Part shown: positions 8,501 to 18,238 of the stretch, piece by piece | Layout of the letters: every line of letters starts with the position of its first letter | How positions within the stretch are numbered: position 1 is the first letter of the stretch | Origin: CAWGMT01 sp963823675 | GTDB lineage: Bacteria > Planctomycetota > Planctomycetia > Isosphaerales > Isosphaeraceae | NCBI GenBank assembly: GCA_963823675.1 | Contig: CAWGMT010000009.1 | Span: forward strand, 248,001-312,000 | Reading direction: 5' to 3' | DNA: 64,000 bases | Notes under the pieces: generated by a model | What the model saw: only the letters and a program-made list of their open reading frames with translations | What the model was told of the DNA's origin: nothing | Database searches by the model: none | Made by a program: the position numbers and the translations under genes

Positions 8501-10417
8501 TCACACGGCCAGCGTTCTCCTTTGCTCCGCCCCTCCGGATTCGTGTTGCGCCTCATCCTCGAGGCTCGGACGGCGCTCCGTCGCCACCGGCTCGTCCCTC
8601 CCAGTGGCGCGGCGCTCTGGACGGCCCGCCGCACGGTCGAACCTGGCGACCGCGGCACGGCTGAGCCAGGCTGCCGCGCACATCGAGGCCAGAGTCGTCA
8701 AGAGGTACGCGGTCAGCACTCCCCACGGGCGTTCGCCCGTGTTGAGCCCCGCCTCCCGAATCGGGCCGAACGGTTTCTGACCCCGATCGATGACGATTTC
8801 ACGCACGTCGGCATGGGAGACAAGCGACAGCCAGTTGACAAAAGGCGCTGATCCCGCCCCCAAAACAACGGTCGTATTTCGGGGCAACAGGTAACATGCG
8901 AGGAACGAGCCCGACAGCAGCAAGGCCGGGATCAACGCGCGGTTCGACGCCTGCGCCGTGTCACGAGAGACCAGTGAGGCATAGGTCCCCAGGGCCGTCA
9001 TCAACCACATCCACGCAACGAGCAGCAGCAGGGCCGCGCCCAAGCCAATCGGGTGAATCGACCCGGCCAGTACTCCCACCGACCAGAGCGCGACGAGTAT
9101 TAGAGCCACCCAGCGGACCTTCCACGCAGCGCCGATCATCTTGGCATGAATGATTTCCCGGGCTCCCAGAGGCGTCGCCAGCAGGCTATCCCAGGTCTCC
9201 CGCGCCCGCTCCTCGGTCACCCCCGCGGCGGCAACGCCGGCGGCAGCGAGCACGGTCAGGAATTCGATCAACGAGGTGACGAAACGCAGAAACTGATTGA
9301 ACTCCATGCGCCGGACTACGGGACCAGCGGGATCGAGGCCGTATTCACTCTGCTCCACGAACGCCGGTCTCGCAAATGAAAAGGTCGCATAGCCGAGCAG
9401 GATGACGAAGCCAAAAGCGACGAGCACGCCCAGAAGCTCGGCGAAACGCCGTGGCCGCAACGTGTGCAGCTCCTTCCAAAGTACGGGATTCTCCCCGCAT
9501 GGCGGGCGTTGCAGTAGCCCTTCGCCGACCTCCGCCCAAAGTTCGGAATGCAGCGAGTCGAGGCCGGTCGTGGCCCCGTCATTCTCTTCGTAACGCCGGC
9601 ACGCTCGGCGAAACCCGGCGACCGCATAGGCAACAACCAGGGTGCCGACCGCGATCTGGAGACCGATCATCCACGCGATCGAATCCAACAAACGCCATCC
9701 CGGCCCCATGCCACGGCCGAGCGCTGCCATCAGCAAGCTCGACGGGGAGCTCGCCAGGACCCAGTCGTTGACCGGCTTGACCCAGGGCCAAAGCCGAGGC
9801 AACCTCAAGGGAACGAGCAATTGAACCAGGAACGGCACGATAACCCACAACATCGTCAGGCCGGCCGCCTCACCTACGGCCTTTCCAGCTCGCGGCGCGG
9901 CGGTCGAAACCACGATCGAGAGCCCGGCGACGAAATATGCGGTCGAAGCGGTCCCGGCGGTAATCAGCAAAACCCAGCGCGGATCGACTCCCCCCAACAG
10001 CGGCAGCAAGATCAGCATCGGCAGTCCGGTGGCGAGCCAGGCAGCGTATTGCACCAGCCCTGCGGCAAGCTTGCCCACAACGATCTCAGCACTCGTGAGC
10101 CTGGTCATCGCCAGGTGCGTCAAAGTCCGCCGTTCCTTCTCCTCGGCGACCACGACTGCCACGCACGCCGGTACGAGCCAGATCGTCAAGACGATCTGGG
10201 TGAAAATGACGTTGACGATGACGAACTCCGAGAACACCGCCATCGACCGGCTCGACAGCGGGCCGCGATTCACGATCGCAAACAAGAGGTACGGCAGCCC
10301 CACCGAAAGCAACACGGCGATCGACAAGCTGCACCGGCGCCGGAATGTCCGCGGGCGACGCGCCAGACTTCGCAGCTCCCGGCTCAGGATCGGCCCAATC
10401 AGTATCACCGAAATCAC
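8501..10417 (-). CDS. ABC-2 type transporter permease
   Basis: A 638-residue membrane protein starting MISVILIGPILSREL. It contains two similar halves, each a set of about six hydrophobic helices; the segment VVVAEEKERRTLTHLAMTRL (about residues 90-110) and its counterpart GVTEERARETWDSLLATPL (about 405-425) are the amphipathic coupling-helix motif of ABC-2 and Gld/Nat-type export permeases (E-E/R-R-x-x-T-x-x-x-L). It should form the membrane part of an exporter or of a gliding/lipid-related ABC system. No ATP-binding subunit lies beside it in the window. It follows the HNH gene on the same strand by 16 bases and its frame is intact. Confidence 0.8.
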   Translation of the reverse strand: MISVILIGPILSRELRSLARRPRTFRRRCSLSIAVLLSVGLPYLLFAIVNRGPLSSRSMAVFSEFVIVNVIFTQIVLTIWLVPACVAVVVAEEKERRTLTHLAMTRLTSAEIVVGKLAAGLVQYAAWLATGLPMLILLPLLGGVDPRWVLLITAGTASTAYFVAGLSIVVSTAAPRAGKAVGEAAGLTMLWVIVPFLVQLLVPLRLPRLWPWVKPVNDWVLASSPSSLLMAALGRGMGPGWRLLDSIAWMIGLQIAVGTLVVAYAVAGFRRACRRYEENDGATTGLDSLHSELWAEVGEGLLQRPPCGENPVLWKELHTLRPRRFAELLGVLVAFGFVILLGYATFSFARPAFVEQSEYGLDPAGPVVRRMEFNQFLRFVTSLIEFLTVLAAAGVAAAGVTEERARETWDSLLATPLGAREIIHAKMIGAAWKVRWVALILVALWSVGVLAGSIHPIGLGAALLLLVAWMWLMTALGTYASLVSRDTAQASNRALIPALLLSGSFLACYLLPRNTTVVLGAGSAPFVNWLSLVSHADVREIVIDRGQKPFGPIREAGLNTGERPWGVLTAYLLTTLASMCAAAWLSRAAVARFDRAAGRPERRATGRDEPVATERRPSLEDEAQHESGGAEQRRTLAV

Positions 10418-10433
10418 GAAGTTCGAGGCTTGT

Positions 10434-11035
10434 TTATCCCGGGCTCTCGAGCGGTACGTTCCAGTAGGCGTCGCTGAGGAACCGCGACCAGCTTGCGATG
10501 CGAATTCCCGTGGCGTCGTAGAGCGGTTTCCACGAAGGCCGGAGGGGAACCCGCCTGAGCTTCATGCCGGCGCCTTCGGGCGTCCGATTGGCCTTCTTGG
10601 CATTGCAGGCAACGCACGCCAGGGCGAAGTTTTCCCAGGTCGTCTGGCCGCCTTGGGCCCGCGGAATGACGTGATCGATCGTCAGCTCCTCGGTACCAGG
10701 CTGGCATCCGCAGTACTGGCAGGTCGAGTGGTCGCGCTTGAACAAGTTGCGGCGGCTGAAAGTGACGGTCTGGTGCCGGGCCCGGTCGTGCCGGGTCAGG
10801 GCCAGGACTTCAGGCACTCGCAGGTGAAACCGAACCGTTCTGATGAAAGGCTCGCCTTCTCGCGGCCTGAGCTTCGCCCAGTCTGACCAGGTGTAAAGCT
10901 GGAAATCATCGGGATCGATGACGCACGCGGCCTCGTTCCAGACCATCACCAGCGCACGAGCCACCGCGCAACATGCACCGGCTGCCAGTGGCGATTCAAG
11001 ACCAGAGTCGGTCGTTCGAGCACGTAGCCACTCAT
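10434..11035 (-). CDS. HNH endonuclease family protein (one frameshift near the start)
   Basis: The longest open frame starts at 10964, but in a second frame the sequence upstream encodes MSGYVLERPTLVLNRHWQPV from ATG 11035, which is the expected N-terminus of this HNH family; the two frames join with one missing base near 10970. A GAGAGG lies before ATG 11035. The core holds zinc-knuckle cysteines (CQYCG and ACVACNAKKANR) around the catalytic DHVIP histidine. About 200 residues, a normal size. The family is found in most planctomycetes and many other bacteria, where its biological role is not settled; it is not linked to an IS or restriction system here. Confidence 0.85.
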
Positions 11036-11242
11036 CAGGATCGACCTCTCGGTTTGGGCGGAAACAGCCTCCGTGACTCTCTCCCTGGCCGGAGAGCTCA
11101 ATTCGCCGAAGTGATCATCTTAACCAATCGCCCCGCGATAGTGCCAGGCCGGCCTTCAGGTGATACATTGAAAGCCGCGGTTTTCATGCGGCGGCTAGCC
11201 GGCTGAGGTCAACAACTCCATTTCCGAAATGGGATCGCACTC

Positions 11243-12492
11243 ATGCGGGCCGAGATCATTGCGATTGGCAGCGAGCTGGTCAGCGGGCAGAGTCTCGACA
11301 CCAACAGCCAGTGGCTCAGTCAACGGCTCTCAGATCTGGGCATTGTCGTGGCGTTCCACACGACCCTGGGCGATATCCTGGCCGACCATCTGGCGGCGTT
11401 CCGCGCTGCCGTCGAGAGGGCGGAGCTCGTCCTGATCACCGGGGGACTCGGACCGACCCAGGACGATCTGACCCGCGAAGCGCTGGCCGAGTGCGCCGGC
11501 GTCCCCCTGGTCGAACATCCCGAATCGCTTGCCGCCATCGCGGCCATGTTTGCCCGCCGCAATCGCGTCATGACCGAGCGGAACCGGGTTCAGGCGCTCT
11601 TTCCCCAAGGAGCCGTTCCGCTACCCAACCAGATCGGGACGGCTCCCGGCATCTGGATGGAAGTCGGACGGACGAACATCGCTTGCCTTCCCGGCGTTCC
11701 CCTCGAAATGAAGCTCATGTTCGACCACGAGGTTGTTCCCCGGCTGCGGGGCCACGGCATCGCTCATCGCGTTTTCGTTCACCGCAAGATCAACCTTTTC
11801 GGCAAGGGGGAGTCGGAGATCGAATCCCAGGCCTTCGACCTGACCGCGCGGGGCCGAATCCCGGAGGTCGGAATCACCGCGCATGACGCGACAATCAGCT
11901 TTCGAAATCATCGGCTGGGGCGATACCCAGGAAGAAGCCGAGCTCATGATCAAGCCAACGGCCGAGCTGATCTACGAGCGGTTCGGCAATCTCGTGGTCG
12001 GCGAAGGAACCGACGACGTCGCCGAAGGGCTCGTGGCCCAGCTTGCTCGCACCGGGTCGACCCTGGCCACGGCCGAGTCGTGCACGGGCGGCCTGATCGC
12101 CCACCTGATCACCGCAATCGCCGGCGTGAGCACTTACTATCAAGGGGGCGTCGTGAGCTACGCCAATACTGCCAAGTCGGAGCTCCTGGGCGTTTCGCCG
12201 CACCTCATCGAGTCGCACGGAGCGGTCTCTGCGGAAGTGGCCGCCGCCATGGCCGAGGGCGTGCGCAACCGGCTATCGGCCGACATCGGCATCAGCACGA
12301 CCGGCGTCGCCGGCCCCGGCGGCGGCACGCCCGAGAAACCGGTGGGATTGGTGTACGTCGGCCTGGCCACCGCGCACGGCACCAGAGACGCACCGGCTCG
12401 ATATCGGCTCGGAGCAGCCGCGGGAGGTCATCCAGTCACGATCGTCGAAAGCTGCGCTCAACTGGGCGAGATTGAGTCTAACGGCGGAGTGA
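11243..12492 (+). CDS. cinA: CinA: competence/damage-inducible protein, nicotinamide-nucleotide amidohydrolase (two frameshifts)
   Basis: The N-terminal molybdopterin-binding-like (COG1058) domain is complete, MRAEIIAIGSELVSGQSLDT through GGLGPTQDDLTREALAE and LPGVPLEMK, followed by the C-terminal amidase domain with TAESCTGGLIAH (Ser nucleophile) and GVAGPGGGTPEKPVG. CinA deamidates NMN and hydrolyses ADP-ribose-type pyrophosphates. The frame changes near 11904 (an extra A in an AAA run: SFR then IIGWG) and again near 12400, where the third frame gives SEQPREVIQSRSSKAALNWA and the natural stop at 12492. The long frame running on to 12581 is therefore out of register for its last part. Both events are single bases, so I treat the gene as intact in the organism. 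Confidence 0.9.
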
Positions 12493-12552
12493 CGAAACGA
12501 TTGAATACAGAAGGATGCATTAATGTCTTGAGTCACCGCATGACCGCGAAGC

Positions 12553-12733
12553 TCAAACAGTGGCGGGATCAACAACCGTGAGTCCCGGCCCAAAGGCCGT
12601 GAATCTGGTGAAATGGGCGGTATTGAAAGTCAGGATCGGGCCAAACCCGTAGATATGACAGACGACAACCAGTCGGGCGTCGTGCACCTGCTTCCCGATT
12701 GTTCCGAGCGCGGTTACCAAGGTCTTCCATGCT
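12553..12733 (-). pseudogene. C-terminal fragment of a PIN-domain (VapC-type) toxin
   Basis: The minus strand from about 12733 encodes AWKTLVTALGTIGKQVHDAR, then LTFNTAHFTRF and a short tail ending VVDPATV at a TGA (12553-12555). The G-K-x-V-H-D-A-x-L segment and L-T-F-N-x-x-x-F are characteristic of the second half of PIN RNase toxins, including the conserved Asp. Only about 58 residues are present; the first acidic residues and the first 75-80 residues are missing. The fragment stops exactly where the insertion-sequence end at 12729 begins, so it was truncated by that element. Confidence 0.7.
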
Positions 12734-12850
12734 AGCCGGGATGCCCACGCGTAAAAAAAAGCCTAACAATTAGCCCGTACGCCGACTCATGCTTGCATAC
12801 GCTGGGCGTTAGGTTTCGACTTCACACCACGCTCGTTCCGGGGCGACAGG
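12729..12850. mobile_element. Solo insertion-sequence end (same as the end at 14646-14766)
   Basis: About 120 bases beginning gctagccgggatgcccac are closely repeated at 14646-14766 in the same orientation, including ccgtacgccgactcatgctt and cgctcgttccggggcgacag. The outermost ~35 bases match the inverted end at 15252-15285. This copy has no transposase next to it. It marks the left boundary of the block inserted between the PIN fragment and the antitoxin gene. Confidence 0.75.
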
Positions 12851-13205
12851 TTGACGCTCGAGCCAGGGGACACGTCGAACCCGGCATGGGCTTCGGCTGT
12901 CGCGTTAGCCACGCGGTTGCGCGCGGCAATTCGTGGCGACGAAGGGGAGAGACGGTTCAATGCACGGTGCGGCAATCAGCCTCGGCAGTCACGTACGGTG
13001 CGTCGAGCATTCAGCGAGACGACAGGTACGTTGTCATGGACCGATATCGTGGCAAGAATGGCGGCAAGCGTTCGAGTTTGCCGTGGGATTCGGCTCAGGT
13101 TCGATCAAGCACAAACTCTGGCCGGGCCCCCTCAACATGACGCTGATCTCACTGTGATCAACAAGCCACCACGCTCGTTTTGTCCTCAATCCGGAGGGCC
13201 CTCCT
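12851..13205. other. 355-base stretch without a supported gene
   Basis: Lies between the solo IS end and the thioredoxin-like gene. Short open frames exist on both strands but none resembles a known family or the missing first half of the PIN toxin. It may be the upstream region of the passenger thioredoxin-like gene. Confidence 0.4.
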
Positions 13206-14795
13206 GTGAGTTCACTCGCTTTGGCCGGCCTCGCTGTCCTGCTCGTCACCCCTGCCGCACGGGCCGGTGAGTGTACGGCCGTATCGGCCGTCGCCGTCGA
13301 AACACCTGAGTTCGATGATCAAAAGAAGCAGCCCGAACAGCCGATCGCCGAGCGTTATGCGCAAATCCAGGCTGAGTGCGCGGCTCAACTGAGGGCTGCC
13401 AACCAGGCCGCCGCCAAGGCCCGGAATCCGCCCGCCAAGCGGGCCGTCTCCGAGAAGAGGGCCATCGATGTGCTTGCCGACTACGCTCGCCGGGTATTGG
13501 ACCTGGCCGAGTCATCGCCCCACGATCCGGCCACCCGCGACGCCTTGCTCTGGTTGATCGCCATGCCCGGCGCGCGCGACACGGGGGCGTATGGCGACGA
13601 GTTCGCGCGGGCCGCGGCGCTCCTCGTCCGCCATCATGGCGACGACCCCGACGCCGTCCGCGTCGGCCTGAGGCTGGACAAACTTGTGTCGCCCCGACGC
13701 GACGCGCTCTTGCTGGGGTTCTACGCGGCGGCCAAGGGCCGCGAGGCGAAGGGGCTGGCTCGGCTCGCCCTGGCCCAGTACCTGGCCAATAAGGCCAAGG
13801 CGGTCGTCTATGCCCGGCGCGTCGAGGGCCGGCCAAAAAGACGCATGGTCGGTCGAGGCAACATTATTCGCGAATCCGATCTGACGGACGAGGAATACGC
13901 CGATCTTCTTGAACTTCGCCAGTGCGATCCCCAGGCCATCCAGGCCGAGGCGGACCGGCTTTTTGAGGAGGTGATCACCGTCTACGGCGATGTCCCGCAC
14001 GTCACGCAGCGTGCCCGCGTGCTGGAGGCATTGCTGAAAGCACCCACGCCGGCACTCAACGGAACGCCGCTGACGGTCGAGCAACGTCGCGGGATCGAGG
14101 AGCGGCTCGCACGCAAGACCACGCTGGGGCAAGAAGCCGAGGCCCGACTCGACGACATGGTCAACCTGGCCGTCGGCAAGCCGGCCCCGGAGATCGAGGG
14201 CGTGGACGTGGACGGCAAGCCTCTCCGTTTGAGCGACTATCGAGGCAAGGTCGTCATGCTGGTCTTCTGGGGGTCATGGTGCGGCCCCTGCATGGCGCAG
14301 GTCCCGCACGAACGCGACCTCGTCGAGCGACTCAAGGGCCAGCCGTTCGCCCTGCTGGGAGTCGATTGCGAACACGATGATAAGGACACGGCCCGCGGGG
14401 TGATGGCGCGGGAGCGGATGACCTGGCCGAATTGGTTCGACGGCGCCGCCGGCACGGGACCGATCGCCAAGCGCTACCACATCCGGGCCTATCCGCGGCT
14501 CTTCGTCCTCGATGCCAAGGGGGTCATCCGCATTCGCACGGTCGGGACCGCCGGTCTTGACGACGCCGTGGACAAGCTGCTGGCAGAAATGAAGCGCCCG
14601 ACTTCGGGTCAGGAGACTTCGCGCCCGGGCCGGCAAAGGATTAGTGGACTAGCCTGGATGCCCACCGGTAAAAGAAGCCTGATCATTAGCCCGTACGCCG
14701 ACTCATGCTTGCATACGCTGGGCGTTAGATTTCGACTTTACACCACGCTCGTTCCGGGGCGACAGGTGGCAAGCGAGCGAATCCTTCGTCCTTGA
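13206..14795 (+). CDS. TlpA-like secreted thioredoxin-fold protein, C-terminus fused to IS end
   Basis: From GTG 13206, the N-terminus (VSSLALAGLAVLLVTPAARA) is a signal peptide. Residues about 30-310 form a helical region of unknown function, and about 320-470 a TlpA/AhpC-TSA thioredoxin-like domain: VGKPAPEIEGVDVDGKPL, then VFWGSWCGPCMAQVP with the redox-active C-G-P-C pair, and the cis-Pro segment IRAYPRLFVLD. Such proteins carry out extracytoplasmic disulfide reduction. The natural sequence ends near EMKRPTSG (about 14610); the last ~45 residues read through the IS end at 14646 and are not part of the family. The gene lies inside the IS-bounded block, as a possible passenger. Confidence 0.8.
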   Translation: MSSLALAGLAVLLVTPAARAGECTAVSAVAVETPEFDDQKKQPEQPIAERYAQIQAECAAQLRAANQAAAKARNPPAKRAVSEKRAIDVLADYARRVLDLAESSPHDPATRDALLWLIAMPGARDTGAYGDEFARAAALLVRHHGDDPDAVRVGLRLDKLVSPRRDALLLGFYAAAKGREAKGLARLALAQYLANKAKAVVYARRVEGRPKRRMVGRGNIIRESDLTDEEYADLLELRQCDPQAIQAEADRLFEEVITVYGDVPHVTQRARVLEALLKAPTPALNGTPLTVEQRRGIEERLARKTTLGQEAEARLDDMVNLAVGKPAPEIEGVDVDGKPLRLSDYRGKVVMLVFWGSWCGPCMAQVPHERDLVERLKGQPFALLGVDCEHDDKDTARGVMARERMTWPNWFDGAAGTGPIAKRYHIRAYPRLFVLDAKGVIRIRTVGTAGLDDAVDKLLAEMKRPTSGQETSRPGRQRISGLAWMPTGKRSLIISPYADSCLHTLGVRFRLYTTLVPGRQVASERILRP

Positions 14796-15285
14796 GGATC
14801 TGAGCGACGGTGACCGGACTGAGGCGGTGGCCTCGGTGGGCCAGATCACGGCTGATATCGTAGATCGAGAGGTTCTGGTTGCGGAGGGCGTTGACGAGAT
14901 CGCGCAGGGGATCGGACTTGGGTGCGGACTGGGTCCCTTGGCAGGTGTGAGGAAGAATTGGCGGTGGGGATTCTGACGGAACTGATGGACCAGGACGCGA
15001 AAGCTGCCCGGGGTGTAACCGAAACGGCGAGCCACCTCGACGCCGGGAACACCAGCGACGAAGAACGCGCGAAGGGCCTCGCACTGACGGTGGGTGGCGT
15101 TGGCAGGGTCGAGGAACACCCGAGTGACGTCAGTTAGTTCTTTGGGCTCACTGGTAAACATGCACCCCAAATCTCACATAGATAAACCAGACAACCCGCG
15201 GCGATCCTACGATAATAGCCGAAAAACCGTGCACCCACACGGCGGTTCCGTTAGGCTTTTTTTGCCCGTGGGCATCCAGGCTAGT
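14646..15285. mobile_element. Internally deleted insertion sequence with terminal inverted repeats
   Basis: The ends gactagcctggatgcccac (from 14647) and its reverse complement at 15266-15285 form imperfect inverted repeats of roughly 35 bases. Inside, on the minus strand, is the first part of a transposase, fused directly to the terminal sequence, so the catalytic DDE part is missing. I could not define a target-site duplication. The element is a non-autonomous, MITE-like derivative; the same end sequence recurs at 12729. Confidence 0.75.
14725..15161 (-). pseudogene. Transposase N-terminal (helix-turn-helix) fragment
   Basis: From ATG 15161 the frame reads MFTSEPKELTDVTRVFLDPA, then a helix-turn-helix-like segment (VEVARRFGYTPGSFRVLVHQ). 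One extra base near 14937 shifts the frame, after which the second frame continues SAPKSDPLRDLVNALRNQNL, SIYDISRDLAHRGHRLSPVT and QILKDEGFARL, then runs into the IS end and stops at 14725. This is the DNA-binding N-terminus of a planctomycete DDE transposase; the catalytic domain is absent, so it cannot transpose on its own. Confidence 0.75.
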
Positions 15286-15512
15286 CGTAAAGTCCTTCAC
15301 TGCTCAACGCGGCGTGGGGCAGCGAAGCTTCGCAATTCGTCGCGGCCTGCAGCACAAGGCGCTCCCATTCGTCCTTCGGCTCGATCACCTTGGTCATGGC
15401 GCTGAGCTGTTCGCGCAAGGCGACTCAAGACCAGGTCTTCCGGGGAAACTCCTCGCTGCCGACCCACCTCATTGACCGTGGATTCCAACTCGGGTGTGAG
15501 CGTAATCACCAT
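15281..15512 (-). CDS. Ribbon-helix-helix-like antitoxin (one frameshift, stop codon at IS boundary)
   Basis: ATG 15512 begins MVITLTPELESTVNEVGRQR, a short antitoxin of the kind paired with PIN toxins. An extra G near 15417 shifts the frame; in register the product continues LREQLSAMTKVIEPKDEWER and ends SSEGLYD with a TAG at 15281-15283, giving about 77 residues. The TAG lies within the terminal inverted repeat of the IS element, so the last codon or the stop may be supplied by the insertion. A PIN toxin gene would be expected immediately downstream; its only trace is the fragment at 12553-12733, 2.55 kb away. Confidence 0.65.
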
Positions 15513-15677
15513 GTTCTGGGCCTCGCCTGAATGATCCGTTCGACTATGGCCTCGCAGCAACCTCAACGTCGTCTACGATTATACCAGGATTCCGCCCGGC
15601 GGCACGGTCCAATAGACAGCCGGTCGTCAAATCTCGCGGTCGTTTTGCCTCGAACGAGGGTCGCCGGCGACGACTCG

Positions 15678-16352
15678 CTACCGGGGGGCTGACCGGACCA
15701 GACCGTGATCACCGGTTTCCCAGCCTCTCCAGATCTCGGCTGCGGCCGGATGATGATGGCGCAGCCAGACGGTGGCTCGATCGAGAAGCCGCGATCGCTC
15801 GGGTTCAAGGGCGTCAAGCGCCCGCAGTAACTGGGCGGCCATCTCGCCGTTCGAGTCTTTCGCCATAGCGGTCTTTTCGAGCACCGCCCTCCGGTTCGAG
15901 TGGTCCACCGGCCGCGCGGCCAGCGCATAGGAAGCCCAGAGCCCGACCATCACGTCGGTGTGGCCGGCCAGCTCGACGAGCGGTTCTCGAGGAATGGCGT
16001 ACCCCCGACCCGACCCATAAGCGAGAGGACGCACGAGCAGGAGCCGCAGCCAGTCGCGCCAGTCGGGACTACGGGCGACCGCCAGAGCGTAGCCGCGAGG
16101 ATCGCGAGCAACGGCCTCTACCGAGACGCCTTCGGCCAGCAAGTAACGCACCAGGTCGGGAAGGTCTCGGTTCAAGCTCATCTCCATGAGCTGGGCATCG
16201 TCAAGCCGGCCGCCGCGGGCGAGCCGAAAGGCGGCCCGGGCCCGTTCCGAAAGCGCCCGGTTCGCATCATGCATGACGTAGACGTCGGCGAAGGCCTCGC
16301 GGTTTGCCCACAGACCGTGGCCGAACCACGCGATCAGAACGATCAGCACCAC
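15678..16352 (-). CDS. Single-pass membrane protein of unknown function
   Basis: The protein has one strong hydrophobic helix at the start (VLIVLIAWFGHGLWANREAF) and then about 200 soluble, helix-rich residues with the look of HEAT- or Sel1-like packing. The frame is open well upstream of 16352 (encoding EPFARWIVSVPGAADHQPGG and RTERAKYGGLLYLGIGG) as far as the end of the radical SAM gene, but no ATG, GTG or TTG is found in it. The true start is therefore uncertain: probably near 16520 with an unusual or miscalled codon, overlapping or abutting the radical SAM stop. No family recognised. Confidence 0.5.
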   Translation of the reverse strand: MVLIVLIAWFGHGLWANREAFADVYVMHDANRALSERARAAFRLARGGRLDDAQLMEMSLNRDLPDLVRYLLAEGVSVEAVARDPRGYALAVARSPDWRDWLRLLLVRPLAYGSGRGYAIPREPLVELAGHTDVMVGLWASYALAARPVDHSNRRAVLEKTAMAKDSNGEMAAQLLRALDALEPERSRLLDRATVWLRHHHPAAAEIWRGWETGDHGLVRSAPR

Positions 16353-16516
16353 CAGCCCGCCAATTCCCAGGTACAGGAGCCCGCCATACTTGGCGCGCTC
16401 GGTGCGCGCGCGGGTACCGCCGGGTTGATGATCGGCAGCGCCGGGAACCGAGACAATCCATCGGGCGAATGGCTCAACGGTGCATCCTCGATCTTGCGGC
16501 GGCGGAGCCCGGGCGA

Positions 16517-18076
16517 TCAGTAAGAGTTGATGAGCATGGCTTCCTGGCTGGCGACTCGCTTCGCAAGCTGGTGAGCATGAAAATGCATCGCCATGTGAAA
16601 GAGGTAGAAAAGGACAAGGCCCGGGCGGCGATGGACCTTGAGCAAACGCCAGAGCCGTCGGCGATACTCAAGGCGAAGCCGCCGGTCGGCGACCCGGGTC
16701 ATCAAGCGGATGAAGAGCCCGACGGCCTGGAAAAAGAGCATGATCTCCAGGGGCGCCCACCGCGGCGACCGATACCAGCGGTGGAGCTTCTTGATTCCGA
16801 TTTCGAACTTCGGATCGAGGAAAAGCGCTTCGGTGCGGTCGAAGTAGGCATCGGGTTGATAGAGGGCGCCGAGAACCCGGACATAACCGTCGCGCAGCTC
16901 CTCGCGAGTCATCAAGAGGGGCACGACATTGGTGCCATATTCGCATGTATCGGCAAGGTCGAGCCTCCCGTCGGCCGCGAGCCGGTCGTAGAGCGGCGTT
17001 TTGGGAATGGCCGAGAGCATCCCGCTCATCGAAAAGGCGATCCGGCCCTGCTGGATGAACTGGATCTGGCGGTCGAAGATCCCGCGGTCGTCCTGGTCGA
17101 ACCCCATGATCATGCCGCACCACACTTCCATGCCCGCGTCTTGAATGCGGTGGACCTTCTCGAGCAGCGTTCCCCCGCTGCGTACATTCTGAAATTTCTT
17201 GGCGCCCCGGAGCGATTCCTCGTCGGGGCTTTCGATGCCGATGAACGTCGCGATGAAATTGGCCTCGACCATGAGCGCCAAGAGCTCGGGGTCGTCGGCC
17301 AGATCGATCGACGCCTCGGTGAAAAGCGTCAGCGGAAAGCTTCTCTCTTTCTGCCAATTGATCATCTCGCGCAGGATTTCCTTGATCGCCTTCTTGTTGC
17401 CGATCAGGTTGTCATCGACGATGAAGACGATGTGCATGCCCGACTTGCGCACGGCCTCGAGCTCGGCGATCACCTGGTCCCTGGTCTTGATGCGCGGGCG
17501 GCGGCCGAACGTGACGATGATATCGCAGAATTCGCACTGAAATGGGCATCCCCGCGAGAATTGAAGGCTGCCGAACGCGTAGTGCTTCATCTTCAGCAAG
17601 TCGAATCGCGGCGTCGGCACCCTGGTCATGTCGGTCTTCTCGACCTGCTCGTACCGGACCTGGTGCAGGCCTTGCCGCCATTCGTCAAGAAACCGCGGCC
17701 AGGTTTCCTCGGCTTCTCCCACGAAGATCACATCGGCCAGGTCGCCGAAATAATCTTCCTGGACAGTTACCCACGGCCCCCCGACCACGCAGAAAGAGCC
17801 GCGGTCCTTGAGCTCGGCGAGGACCTCCTTCATCCGGAATCGCTGCACGCTCATCCCCGTGATGCCCACGATGTCGGCCCGGCGGCAACGCTCCCAGTCG
17901 ATCGGCTCGACGTTCTCGTCGATCAGGGTGACGGTATGCTCGCTCGGAGTCAGGGCCGCCAGGAGCGGCAAGCAGGCCACCGGCAGGTTGGCGCGTTTGC
18001 CGGCAAGCGGCAGCGCATGTTCCATCCCCCAGAATGAGATCTCGAACCGGGGGTTGATGAGGACGATATCGGCCAT
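16517..18076 (-). CDS. B12-binding-domain radical SAM protein (DUF4070 type)
   Basis: A 519-residue intact protein. Residues 1-150 form a cobalamin-binding-like Rossmann fold (MADIVLINPRFEISFWGMEH, then DIVGITGMSVQRFRMKEVL). About residues 170-370 form the radical SAM barrel with the Cys cluster CPFQCEFCDI (C-x3-C-x2-C). The C-terminal about 130 residues match the DUF4070-type extension seen in this subgroup. Members include methyltransferases and oxidoreductases acting on lipids or hopanoids, but the substrate cannot be read here. The previous small membrane protein gene begins at or near its stop, suggesting one transcript. Confidence 0.85.
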   Translation of the reverse strand: MADIVLINPRFEISFWGMEHALPLAGKRANLPVACLPLLAALTPSEHTVTLIDENVEPIDWERCRRADIVGITGMSVQRFRMKEVLAELKDRGSFCVVGGPWVTVQEDYFGDLADVIFVGEAEETWPRFLDEWRQGLHQVRYEQVEKTDMTRVPTPRFDLLKMKHYAFGSLQFSRGCPFQCEFCDIIVTFGRRPRIKTRDQVIAELEAVRKSGMHIVFIVDDNLIGNKKAIKEILREMINWQKERSFPLTLFTEASIDLADDPELLALMVEANFIATFIGIESPDEESLRGAKKFQNVRSGGTLLEKVHRIQDAGMEVWCGMIMGFDQDDRGIFDRQIQFIQQGRIAFSMSGMLSAIPKTPLYDRLAADGRLDLADTCEYGTNVVPLLMTREELRDGYVRVLGALYQPDAYFDRTEALFLDPKFEIGIKKLHRWYRSPRWAPLEIMLFFQAVGLFIRLMTRVADRRLRLEYRRRLWRLLKVHRRPGLVLFYLFHMAMHFHAHQLAKRVASQEAMLINSY

Positions 18077-18238
18077 CGCGAAATGAGCTCCCCAACCGCC
18101 AATGTGGTCAACAGTTCACAACCCGGGCGAAAAACGCTTACCAGGATGTTAGTCGAAGCCGTCCGCTTCAAACAGCGGAATGTGGCCAGCCATTGAGGTA
18201 TGATCGACAGCTCGGCCTCCAGGAAAGGATGATATCAC

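Noticed and set aside
11883..12581. Extended C-terminus of CinA to 12581
   Set aside because: After about 12400 the conserved end (KAALNWA) is in another frame and stops at 12492, so the extra residues are not real.
12851..13205. Missing N-terminal half of the PIN toxin within the IS block
   Set aside because: None of the six frames shows the conserved first Asp/Glu motifs of PIN domains.
16304..18037. 577-residue plus-strand ORF
   Set aside because: Antisense shadow of the radical SAM gene, which has intact cysteine and cobalamin motifs.
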